A stretch of 64,000 nt of DNA from Hofstenia miamia (taxonomy: Eukaryota > Xenacoelomorpha > Acoela). The translations under genes and the position numbers were made by a program. Numbering within the stretch: the first letter of the stretch is position 1; every line of letters begins with the position of its first letter. This document shows, piece by piece, positions 47,201-55,815 of the stretch. The stretch covers positions 1,535,167 to 1,599,166 of the forward strand of contig SCFE01000029.1 of NCBI GenBank assembly GCA_004352715.1. Reading direction: 5' to 3'. The notes beneath the pieces are model-generated. The model was not told the origin of the DNA and searched no databases. It was given only the letters and a program-made list of their open reading frames with translations.

Positions 47201-48033
47201 AGCTTCTGGTCAACCAGGAAGTCTACCAGCGTTACACCGTTCGGTGTACTATCCTGAGAGGTGGTGAAGCCTCCTGTCGCTCCAGGTATAGAGCTCAAGG
47301 TGCCACCAACCCTGCAGTTAAAATCCCCAGCCACGAGGAACTTCCGTCTTGGTCGACACGCAGATATGACCTTGGAAAGATTGCTGTAGAACTCAGCCAC
47401 TTCTTTCTCTGTAGAATGAGATTCAGTTGGTGCATAAGCAACAATTAAGTCCCTTATGCCTGAAAATAGACTACTTTGAAAGGTTAGCCTCGCCGTTCTA
47501 GGAGTGTCGGGATGGAATACAGGTTTAAGCTTAACTAACCGGGGGCTAATTAAGAAACCAACTCCATCCCTTGCCAAAGTGCCATGTCCAATACTATACA
47601 AGTAGTATCCCCTGTGCACTTCCCTAGCCACTTCACCTTTAAGGTGTGTCTCGCACAACAATACCAAATCCAGGCCTCTTGAGATCATGGTGTTAACCAA
47701 TGATTCAAGGGTGTGATCGTCGTTTAGAGTTCGAACATTGAATAGACCAAATCTGGTTGGACGTCCCTGATCGCGTTGATCAGTCCTGTGTCCCACACGC
47801 CCTTGTGGTAGCAAGTATCTGGTTCTATTCGCTTTCGTACTCATTCCTTTTAGCTACATTTCCCCTTAAGGGTTCGCCGCTCCGCAGAAGGGGGAGTTCT
47901 AGGCATTTCGTTCATCAACCATAGAACCCGTACAGGGTGTGTACTAGGATTGACTATCCGGATCTCGCCGCGAGGAGGCAGCAAAGAACTCTCAATCAGT
48001 CAGAGGCTAAGGCACTATTTGGTTTTCGCCAGA
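44296..48033 (-). mobile_element. complete APE-type LINE with 11-bp target duplication
   Basis: GTGCACGTAGT occurs at 44285-44295 and 48034-48044, exactly flanking 3738 bp that contain one long ORF, a 189-bp 5' leader and a 93-bp 3' end without a poly(A) tail. The element is clearly richer in G+C than the host DNA around it. A perfect duplication, intact frame and full-length 5' end indicate a recent insertion into the older LINE relic. Confidence 0.85.
44389..47844 (-). CDS. LINE polyprotein: endonuclease, reverse transcriptase, C2H2 fingers
   Basis: 1151 codons without interruption. Residues about 30-285 are an apurinic-type endonuclease: NVRTL (Asn36), LLCETHLKG (Glu65), VAYAPTE (Tyr137), VAGDFNCRVG (Asp174, Asn176) and SDHDLVIMD at the end. 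The reverse transcriptase follows, with HKAPGCNGLTGEAF, CFIDLQKAFDSVP, GVRQGCVLGPCLFNLLF and the active site EYADDLCLFG (Tyr749-Asp752), then KTKCMWLSK and EFKYLGSII. TYACETWAES marks the post-RT region. The C-terminus has two C2H2-type zinc fingers (about 1055-1076 and 1091-1114), the second with a C-x4-C spacing. The enzyme nicks target DNA and copies its RNA there. All catalytic residues that I can check are present. The clade is RTE/CR1-like by architecture and not settled. Confidence 0.9.
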   Translation of the reverse strand: MSTKANRTRYLLPQGRVGHRTDQRDQGRPTRFGLFNVRTLNDDHTLESLVNTMISRGLDLVLLCETHLKGEVAREVHRGYYLYSIGHGTLARDGVGFLISPRLVKLKPVFHPDTPRTARLTFQSSLFSGIRDLIVAYAPTESHSTEKEVAEFYSNLSKVISACRPRRKFLVAGDFNCRVGGTLSSIPGATGGFTTSQDSTPNGVTLVDFLVDQKLALANTFFQHKKVHSTSWTHPNTGERSLLDFFLIPEKCMKCVRDVRTWRGTGLDSDHDLVIMDLLSSITSKDRGRPRRLKDCCAEKSQPKGTEPDWSLLQSAEVRNAYALNLERLLKRAEPGYENTVASMQSALKALPQKIKRPKVDLVYDCEEVKAAVDHKQKAKLVFLSKQSASSLKDYRQAKRAVTNCIRRRKLAILTEALDTLDEAGDDCDWGGIKRCMQEIAGVKHVGLSDTKAKPKPYEFVKHFSEVFKQSAKDLDMQAFINKLNLSEPEVLDATSTPSFDEVKTAIDSLKMHKAPGCNGLTGEAFRYGGSALIDRLVADFAQVFSTERCPRLWCDAEVIFLHKKGSRLDPNNYRTIFLLDVGGKIFAKILLNRLEKILLEKHVLPPTQFGFRAGKSTIQAIHVLRQAQEASRLRKENLLACFIDLQKAFDSVPRQVIWQCLLAIGVPKRIIAIIKSLHDTPIAHIRGERPQVSFKLERGVRQGCVLGPCLFNLLFHFLICEGLHGTPKGIVFNSFFGQGEVELKHIEYADDLCLFGRSEEQIQSYLDGLVTVLAPLGINISVPKTKCMWLSKASERTSDRVHVSGKDIEFVSEFKYLGSIISTAGTALSEARHRCKNVLGKIIRYRQVARQNGLGKALSFLLLRGVMVPTLTYACETWAESCRELEMLEASMNTCKRVFCGVSLWEKLTKEQVHGLMPFQQVRTIIARKRLLFVSRMLAHRESINSGEFLELSMTKASIVPEGNGHVVSARKSQCWEKRLVLDVQWLMGVTLGESQLFSTLTTSCTHSRNAREVVSSLLESINGDSAVLRDRIAGAAYAAVPRLTQASTRHLRCTECARMFSAQKALNRHVRNDHTQSSTTIADANCWKCEAKGCYKSYKSKGWYLRHIKTCHPNLCNRALIGNEGRHQASATNLGALEGPVAVLQESKL

Positions 48034-48044
48034 GTGCACGTAGT

Positions 48045-48959
48045 ACATTTCTTGCACTTGTCCTTAATGTAGAGAATTCAGATCTTTATATAAATAACTC
48101 ATTTCTTATATACTTTAACCTTTTTTTTTGGTTAATTTAAGTCTTGTATTATATATATATATATATATATATATCAATTAATTGCAACTGGAACACCCAG
48201 AAGCTCCTCAAGGTTGGCTATAGCAAATACAACGGGATTCATTATTCTACCCTTCGAGATGTAGCAGTAGTATGAATTTGTTTGGCATCCCAGTGAAGAA
48301 GAACAGGCGGGTCACTAATTGCCACTGTTTCAATACACTTTGTTTCACTGGAAACTCTTTTTTCTCATTCCATTTACAATATATGAAATGAGGTAGTATG
48401 CGAGACGTCACATTCAAAGCTTGAGAAATTCACAACAAACATATTCTTTATAAAAAAACATTTTCTCAATTTCATGTTGTAGTTATGGCATTAACTTGTT
48501 GGATACAGAATTGGAATAATAGTACAGCGCAGTGTACGTATGTTGTGTGTACATGCATGCTGCATATTTCAATACGTTCGTCCAACTATCATGTAAGCAT
48601 GTGATTGGTTAAATAAAAAAATAACTATTCATTGCACAATAATTCAAAATTGACATTATTAGCTGTGTCGTACTGAAATGGCATTGTCAAATTCAACTTG
48701 CAGATTCTACGTCTACACTTATCATAATAATGGAATTGTTAAATGATTGGCCTGCTGATGCTCTTTCTTTTGCAACAGTAGCGCATCATTAAGACACTGG
48801 CTGATCTTATGGACTTTTGGAAGGTCACTGTGAGAATCATGCTGTCAAATCATCTTAATATGCGGAGAATTTGCTCAGCATGTGTGCTGCATGCAGAACA
48901 CTAACAACAATGAATACAGTTCTGTTTAATGCACTTAGGGTAAATGTATTGTGCAGATG
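48045..48959. other. short LINE-relic flank, then non-coding sequence
   Basis: 48045-48140 should be the far side of the LINE relic split at 44284. (TA)n at 48150-48174. The rest is unassigned; CG-containing patches occur around 48180-48330. Confidence 0.45.
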
Positions 48960-49545
48960 GAATGTCATTACTGTTGAAATATGGTTGCCATATATCCCAG
49001 CTTTTTTGGCGACGTGACCTGAAGAAATAGACCTCCAGAAATGATGGGCGACCAAGAGCAATCCAAGTGCGACACATAGCGGCAGCGCACCATGTTGATG
49101 TTGGCATACAAACACGATGGAAAAATTTCAGTACAGGAACGAGAACTGTCAAAAAACTTGACAGTGACACGTATCAAGCTTTTGGGCATTACACCATTAA
49201 CAAATTTCGTCGTGAACGACATGGTCATTTGCAGCAGTGTGAAATCATTTCAAGACAGGACAATGCTCGTCCACAGGCCTTTCATATACAACAGTTTTTC
49301 TAGCGCAAGCACATCATCCTTTCGAAGCAGCCACCGTATTCACCAGATTTAAGAGGTTGGGACCAATGGCTCAACAAAATGCTAAAAATTAACCTGAAAG
49401 AGGAAACATTTGATATACTTGAAGATCTCCTCTCATTTCTTATCATCGACACATATAGTGAAGCTGATGGAAGAGGCTCATAGTTATACCTATTCTTGTC
49501 AACATGTTATCAGACTTAATGGTGCTTATGACGTACAATAAATAA
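48960..49545 (+). pseudogene. mariner-type transposase relic
   Basis: In one plus frame: NDGRPRAIQVRHIAAA (HTH side with the GRPR linker), TRWKNFSTGTRTVKKL, then ISRQDNARPQAFHIQQFF, one stop, and KQPPYSPDLRGWDQWL. DNARP and PPYSPDL...WD are the second and third catalytic blocks of mariner-like transposases, about 33 residues apart. The stop, the lost first block and missing ends make it inactive. Confidence 0.65.
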
Positions 49546-50393
49546 TTAATATTAGTTTGTTTAGTTTGTTAAATATATTTTTTGAAACGATTCTAATTCT
49601 TTATCAGACAAGTCAATTTTTCTAGATAGTTTCCATGATAGTTTAAAAAGTGACCACTTGTTGCTCTACATGTCAACACAATTTTTAAGATTTTTAAGAA
49701 TTAAATGTTGGATCAGAAATATCTTCATTAAATGCTTGAACCTTCAGAAAGCAAGAGGTTTTCTCTTGGTCTCTTTGTCGAGATTTACAAATTTGTTGTT
49801 GAGGTTCTTTTTCACTCATTTTATTTCTATATTTTTCTAGGTTTCTTTGTAGTAGTAATCAGGTTTTGTCTATGAAAACTCTCCATAAAACAGGAGTTTT
49901 TTTATTGGCATATTTGTTGATATTCACATTCTTATTGTAGAGCTTCCGGATGTTATAATAGATAACATGTTCAGTTTTCATTTAAAATATTTGCTTTTTA
50001 CCACACTTCTTTGAATTTTAGCCGCTTTAGAAAGGGTTTCGCCATGTTTTATATAATATTAAATCAGAAAAATCAGAATTACTTCTTCAATAAAACTTAA
50101 TGCGCTCGCATGAAGGCTAGAAGTACTTGCATTCTCATTTGATAATAGTGTATTAAAAAATACAAACATTGTTCTTTACGATAATTCAAGGCCTAGTAAA
50201 ATCATGTGTTACGATATGTTGTCGTCAACTTCGCTTACAGGATATCATTAAACTTTTTTATCATAGTATAATAATTTAAATGTGCGAAAACTAAATTTGC
50301 CCGGATAAAGCTGAAATTTTCAGGATTAATTTTTAATATAGATATTGATTAGTTTGATAGATTTCTGGATTAATAACAAAAAAAGAAACATTC

Positions 50394-50424
<31 letters not shown>
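49546..50424. other. intron, no recognisable gene
   Basis: AT-rich. A minus/plus frame at 49658-49840 is unassigned. (TA) runs at 50397-50424. Confidence 0.5.
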
Positions 50425-50851
50425 CAATATCAATTCCAGTTAAGAAAACGATTGACCATNTTCTACACGATTATAAGTCATATGTGAATACAGAGAGAAA
50501 AGCAAAAGCCATGATAGAACAAGATGACTATAAGAAATCAAAAGTGATACTGTTGCAGAACGACAGCAAAGAAAGGGTTTACATTGAAGGCACAATAACA
50601 CCAGACCAGCTATACCCACATGGAAAACCAATAAAAGTGCAACTGCAAGATCTTAGAAACGAAATTGAGCAGCAACACCTGAAAGCTATAATGTTATTCT
50701 CCAGAGAGAGCAGTTCTAAAAATGACTAAGCAAATGGAATTCGAGAAAACAATGTGGGATCATCAGCAGGCGGAAATGATAATCCAAAAGGCGGATAAAC
50801 TGGTTCACAGAGAATGAGCTGTGCTAAAAATAACACAAGCTGAGGGAGGCG
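50425..50851 (+). pseudogene. 3'-terminal ORF of the LTR element (second locus)
   Basis: 50437-50726 is open (YKSYVNTERKAKAMIEQDDY, KERVYIEGTITPDQLYPHGK), then a frameshift leads to VLKMTKQMEFEKTMW and MIIQKADKLVHRE, a stop, and KITQAEGGV ending on the purine tract GCTGAGGGAGGC. The last part is homologous to 20480-20658. I recognise no catalytic domain, so gag, pol tail and env-like remain open. Confidence 0.5.
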
Positions 50852-51779
50852 TGTAGCATCATCCAAATAAATCAGAAATAAGCTGCAAACGTCGCAAGAA
50901 GAACTAAGATCAAAAGAAAGTTGATTAAAAATAGTGTAATTAAATCAATTGATATTATTTCAGAATAATTTGTAAAATGCAACCAAGAATTTGATAAAGA
51001 ATTTTACTTGGAATTCTTATTTTGCTTTTCAATAATGGTTTGATTATTTAATACAATGTCGAGGTAATCAAGCAGTGGTTAGTTGTGGTCTGGATACATC
51101 ACAGGGAATGATTCAAGGGTCTCTGTGCCAGACCATGAAAGTGCACATAGGCTAGGTGTAGGGGTTTTCTTTTGATTAGCTGACTAGCATTTCCTTTCTA
51201 CATGTATCAAACAATTAACTGTCAACAAATGGTTGGATTACCAAACCCTAGGAATTATATTAATAGTATTTTAGATTTAAATTAGTGACCCATAATTGAC
51301 TGATAAAGAGACCGTACATGTAGTAAATTATAAATGTAGGTTAAGAAGTTGTTCAAATAGAATTATATTTAAATAAGCCAATATATTTCAGTAATGGCTG
51401 CATGTAATATTTAATGAACAACTAGTAACAGTCCCAGTTGCAAATAGATACAACATTTTCACCCAATAGAGTCTAAGTCGAGTTGTGTCATGTCTTGAAT
51501 AAGCACTGAGCTAATGTAGGGTACACATAAGCTATCTTGATTGAGCTGAGAAGTGGTACTCAAACATTGGATGAAATGGTGAAACTGGATGTGGAGACGC
51601 CCACTAGAAGATCATTATGGAGGTTACAGCATGGCTTCATCACCTAAAAAGTGAATAGTTAGTCTGAGATTACATAATGTAACAGAAGAAACTAGTCAAG
51701 CAGTAACAAAAAGTAAATCCTTACCTGCAATAACACAGCTAACATTATAAAGTAACAGTAGATAAACAGTGATAATGCC
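50852..51779 (+). repeat. LTR, internally shortened copy
   Basis: Starts TGTAGCATCATCC after the purine tract and ends before TGGTAGAGGATAT (51780). It shares segments such as CAGTAATGGCT...CCCAGTTGCAAATAG with the LTRs at 20659-23194. At about 928 bp it lacks roughly 230 bp, including the part where the other copies carry the TATA-like box. Confidence 0.65.
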
Positions 51780-52190
51780 TGGTAGAGGATATTACACTGA
51801 CAGACACAGCAATAAAATGGATATCACCAACAAAGAAACCAATGCTAAAATATGAAAAGTACTTCATAAGAATAAGGATAAAAAATCAACCATTAGGGAG
51901 ACTGAGCATCATAGAAATAGTGAACAGCACAAAAATATGCCACACAGAGAATGACATACTTAGCAATGCTACAAAAAAATACATGTGGGGAGTGGACTCA
52001 ATTTGTAAGCTCAGGCAGACAAAGAGACAACCACTGTTAACAATGAGGAAGCTGTTAAGAAGGAAATACAAAACACTATGTTAGAATGATAAAAGTAAAA
52101 ATGGTGGATGAACTAATAAAAATGCCAATGAAGAGATACATAATGGATTACTGAAGATGCTCATGCACAAAAATGCTGAAGAAATTACAA
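51780..52190 (+). pseudogene. 5' internal region of the LTR element (gag-side)
   Basis: TGGTAGAGGATAT aligns with the post-LTR sequence of the copies at 21.2 and 23.2 kb. The frame 51842-52081 (KYFIRIRIKNQPLGRLSIIE ... RRKYKTLC) is basic and open and may be gag-derived. It stops at a single N and (TA)n at 52194. The orientation is 3' ORF - LTR - 5' leader, as at the other locus. Confidence 0.4.
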
Positions 52191-52194
52191 ACAN

Positions 52195-52229
<35 letters not shown>

Positions 52230-52276
52230 TATATATATACGTACAAATAACGAAAAATAATTTCATTTTTATTTAG

Positions 52277-52327
52277 AATGAAAATAACACTACAAATATG
52301 AGCCTTGAAAATCCAGTATATGAAATG
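52277..52327 (+). CDS. receptor tail exon 1 of array, NPVY motif
   Basis: 51 nt, phase 0 at both ends; acceptor TTTTTATTTAG, donor GTAATT. It encodes NENNTTNMSLENPVYEM. NPxY in the cytoplasmic tail is the known binding site for PTB-domain adaptors in CED-1/Draper/MEGF10 relatives. A (TA)n array lies just upstream, as for each member of the array. Confidence 0.8.
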
Positions 52328-52784
52328 GTAATTATGTTTATTATCGTTATATATGTATTTTATTTTTCAACATTTGCACATAAAACAATGTCTAATATGA
52401 CATTTAACATCTCGATTTCATTGAACTTGTCCACAAATGAATATATAGCAAGGCATTCAAGTCACTTTTGAATGTATACCTACATTTTGCGGAATGTTTT
52501 AGTCAGCTTCTTATCCTAGTAATTGTTGTGCCATGACAATTAATTTTCAACCTCTTTCCACGTTTTTTCATTCCTAGAAATTAGATTCATATCTATAGTA
52601 TCCCCTCAAAATTCCAAAAAATTGTTAAACTATCTAGAATACTACCCAAAGCAAACTAAACTTTAATATTATCCTTCAAAAGACCAGGATCATGCATATT
52701 CTAGCAATAGTAACATGGACGAAATTTTAGATTATTTTCAGAATATATATAAATACATATATATATATATATAATATATATATA
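52328..52784. repeat. downstream part of array unit 1
   Basis: Intron sequence homologous to that after exons 55025 and 59417 (for example CTTGTCCACAAATGAAT, GCATTCAAGTCA). It ends in (TA)n at the 1000-N gap. Confidence 0.8.
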
Positions 52785-53784
52785 NNNNNNNNNNNNNNNN
52801 NNNNNNNNNNNNNNNNNNNNNNNNNNNNNNNNNNNNNNNNNNNNNNNNNNNNNNNNNNNNNNNNNNNNNNNNNNNNNNNNNNNNNNNNNNNNNNNNNNNN
52901 NNNNNNNNNNNNNNNNNNNNNNNNNNNNNNNNNNNNNNNNNNNNNNNNNNNNNNNNNNNNNNNNNNNNNNNNNNNNNNNNNNNNNNNNNNNNNNNNNNNN
53001 NNNNNNNNNNNNNNNNNNNNNNNNNNNNNNNNNNNNNNNNNNNNNNNNNNNNNNNNNNNNNNNNNNNNNNNNNNNNNNNNNNNNNNNNNNNNNNNNNNNN
53101 NNNNNNNNNNNNNNNNNNNNNNNNNNNNNNNNNNNNNNNNNNNNNNNNNNNNNNNNNNNNNNNNNNNNNNNNNNNNNNNNNNNNNNNNNNNNNNNNNNNN
53201 NNNNNNNNNNNNNNNNNNNNNNNNNNNNNNNNNNNNNNNNNNNNNNNNNNNNNNNNNNNNNNNNNNNNNNNNNNNNNNNNNNNNNNNNNNNNNNNNNNNN
53301 NNNNNNNNNNNNNNNNNNNNNNNNNNNNNNNNNNNNNNNNNNNNNNNNNNNNNNNNNNNNNNNNNNNNNNNNNNNNNNNNNNNNNNNNNNNNNNNNNNNN
53401 NNNNNNNNNNNNNNNNNNNNNNNNNNNNNNNNNNNNNNNNNNNNNNNNNNNNNNNNNNNNNNNNNNNNNNNNNNNNNNNNNNNNNNNNNNNNNNNNNNNN
53501 NNNNNNNNNNNNNNNNNNNNNNNNNNNNNNNNNNNNNNNNNNNNNNNNNNNNNNNNNNNNNNNNNNNNNNNNNNNNNNNNNNNNNNNNNNNNNNNNNNNN
53601 NNNNNNNNNNNNNNNNNNNNNNNNNNNNNNNNNNNNNNNNNNNNNNNNNNNNNNNNNNNNNNNNNNNNNNNNNNNNNNNNNNNNNNNNNNNNNNNNNNNN
53701 NNNNNNNNNNNNNNNNNNNNNNNNNNNNNNNNNNNNNNNNNNNNNNNNNNNNNNNNNNNNNNNNNNNNNNNNNNNNNNNNNNNN
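52785..53784. other. assembly gap of exactly 1000 N inside the exon array
   Basis: A round gap size usually means unknown length, so further array units may be hidden here. Confidence 0.95.
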
Positions 53785-54643
53785 GAAGATTCAATACATT
53801 TTTTAGATGCAACATTGAAGAAAACATCAATGGGATTTGAAATATCTGCTTTTAGAAAACCTACTAACACCGGATTATATATACCATTTTAATCATACTG
53901 TGATAATAAATATAAACATTCAATTCCGAAAAACTTGTTTAGAAGAGCTGTTTTACTATCATCTCACTACAATGTACTTACAATGGCTTTTGATAAAATA
54001 TTTGAAAATTTAAGATCTAATGGGTATCCTGAAAAATTATTGCAAAAAACATCAAAAGAAGCTCTAACATCCTTTTCATTAAAATACAATTCGCAATAAC
54101 ACGAAGATAGTATATTTTGGAAACTACCTTTTGTTAAACATCAAGAATCACGTCTTAAGAAATCTAGATATAATTTAAATAGAAAACTGAGGAAATCAAG
54201 AATTATACCAATTTTAAATTCGGAAAAAACATCAAATTTAATTCGTAACGAAGATCTAATTCAATAACCTATAGTTTCATCAATTGTCAGAAGTGTGACA
54301 GCTTCTACTTTGGTGAAACCAAAAGGCATTTGAAGAAACGAATTCAAGAACATCTCTATGGACACTTACAATCCGAAATTTATATGCACTGAAAAATACA
54401 CAAAGCATCAACATCTGACTTTAATATTTTAATGAAACACAAATGCAACAAGATCGCAGAATCAATTTATATTAAGGAAGAGAAACCTAATTTAAATACT
54501 AAATGTCATCAAACTCTTCACTTGTTTTAGTTTAATTAATTAATGATTTGTAAATTTATATTTTACCACCAAATAAATTTTTGACTGACGATGGTACAGT
54601 AAGTACCGAAAGTACTCTTAATAAAAATTTTCGCTGTTTCTTC

Positions 54644-54645
<2 letters not shown>
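53785..54645 (+). mobile_element. Penelope-like element, 3' half
   Basis: The same family as the copy at 12.5-15.3 kb. FLDATLKKTSMGFEISAFRK (53800), ENLRSNGYPEKLLQK (54010) and, from 54285, NCQKCDSFYFGETKRHLKKR with IQEHLYGH, a GIY-YIG nuclease in which the YIG is YFG. Stops occur at about 53889 and elsewhere. The 3' end (CGAAAGTACTC...TTCTTCA) meets (TA)n at 54646. It has inserted into array unit 1. Confidence 0.8.
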
Positions 54646-54682
<37 letters not shown>

Positions 54683-54974
54683 CTCTCTCGCTAACTGTTT
54701 CTTAAAAACCTCAACATAAACCTTTGAAAATTTGCAGGGTAGTTTCTCTTAAATTTACCTACTCCCATGGTAAATATACTTAAGTTCGAGTGAATACTGC
54801 CACAGCAATGGTAAAAAAATAGGTATTTTCGGGAAAAAGTGCGATTCCCGCTAAATGCCTTAGAAATTTTGGACCATTTCCCGCCTAATGTAAGGTTTTT
54901 GCATTTTCCATAGCAAAAAGCGGGAGAATATAAATATATATATATATAATGAATAGGATTTCATTATTATTTAG
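54646..54974. other. TA array and unit boundary before tail exon 2
   Basis: (TA)n at 54646-54678, a 54720-54920 stretch without assignment, and a second TA run at 54936-54949 just before the exon. Confidence 0.6.
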
Positions 54975-55025
54975 AATGATAACAACGCAACAAATATAGG
55001 CCTTAAAAATCCATTATATGAAATG
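54975..55025 (+). CDS. receptor tail exon 2 of array, NPLY motif
   Basis: 51 nt, phase 0; acceptor ATTATTATTTAG, donor GTAAAT. It encodes NDNNATNIGLKNPLYEM. It keeps all features of exon 1 with E-to-K before NPLY. Confidence 0.85.
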
Positions 55026-55740
55026 GTAAATATTTTAATAACCATTATATATTTGTTTCATTTTTCGCCAGTTGCACATAATATGATGGTTAGTATTAAA
55101 TTTTACAACTCTATTTAATTGTACTTCTCCGCCAATGAATGCGTAGCAAATCATGCAAGTCATTTTTCAATTTATACTCAGATTTTGTAGAAAGTCTTAA
55201 TTAACTTGTTATCTCAATAAATGTTGTTTCAGAACAATTAAAATTATATAATTAAGTTTTGAATCAAATTCTAGATACTGGCTATCATTGTTTTATACAC
55301 TCTACATGGGTCTACTAGAGAAACCCTCAACGAGAAATCTCACACCTTTTTCTAGGTTGTGAAATCTAAACTATGCTCTGAGCTAGGTTTTTTGTGTGTT
55401 ACAAACATATACATGAATTGGCCTAGAGAAATTGAACAATATGATAAATCAGGAATTGCATTTAATCAGGATTGCACTTTAAAATTGAAGTTTCTCTCCA
55501 ACTCTGCATTTTTACCTACCCCCTAAAATACAGTCTGCAATGCAACATTGTCTTATTTTCCTGGTTGCGTGACTAAACAAGACTTAGGTTTTTAATTGAT
55601 AAAAGTTGCTGAGATTAATTGCAGCTTATATGGGCTTTCTATATATATATATAAATATGTAAATTTGTTTATATGTACGTATATATATATATATATATAT
55701 ATATACGTACATATAAACAAATTATTTCATTATTATTTAG
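55026..55740. repeat. complete array unit between tail exons 2 and 3
   Basis: Exon-to-exon distance is 766 bp. The sequence repeats after exon 4 (for example TGTTTTATACACTCTACATG, GACTAAACAAGACTTAGG, TTATATGGGCTTT). It ends in a TA array with flanking inverted TATGTACGTATA / TATACGTACATA at 55674-55715. Confidence 0.85.
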
Positions 55741-55791
55741 AATGATAACAACACAGCAAATATGGCCTTTGAAAATCAAGTATATGAAATG
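55741..55791 (+). CDS. receptor tail exon 3 of array, NQVY variant
   Basis: 51 nt, phase 0; donor GTAACT. It encodes NDNNTANMAFENQVYEM. The Pro of NPxY is replaced by Gln, so PTB binding is probably weakened while Tyr is kept. Splice sites and frame are intact. Confidence 0.8.
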
Positions 55792-55815
55792 GTAACTATA
55801 TTTATTATCATTAAT

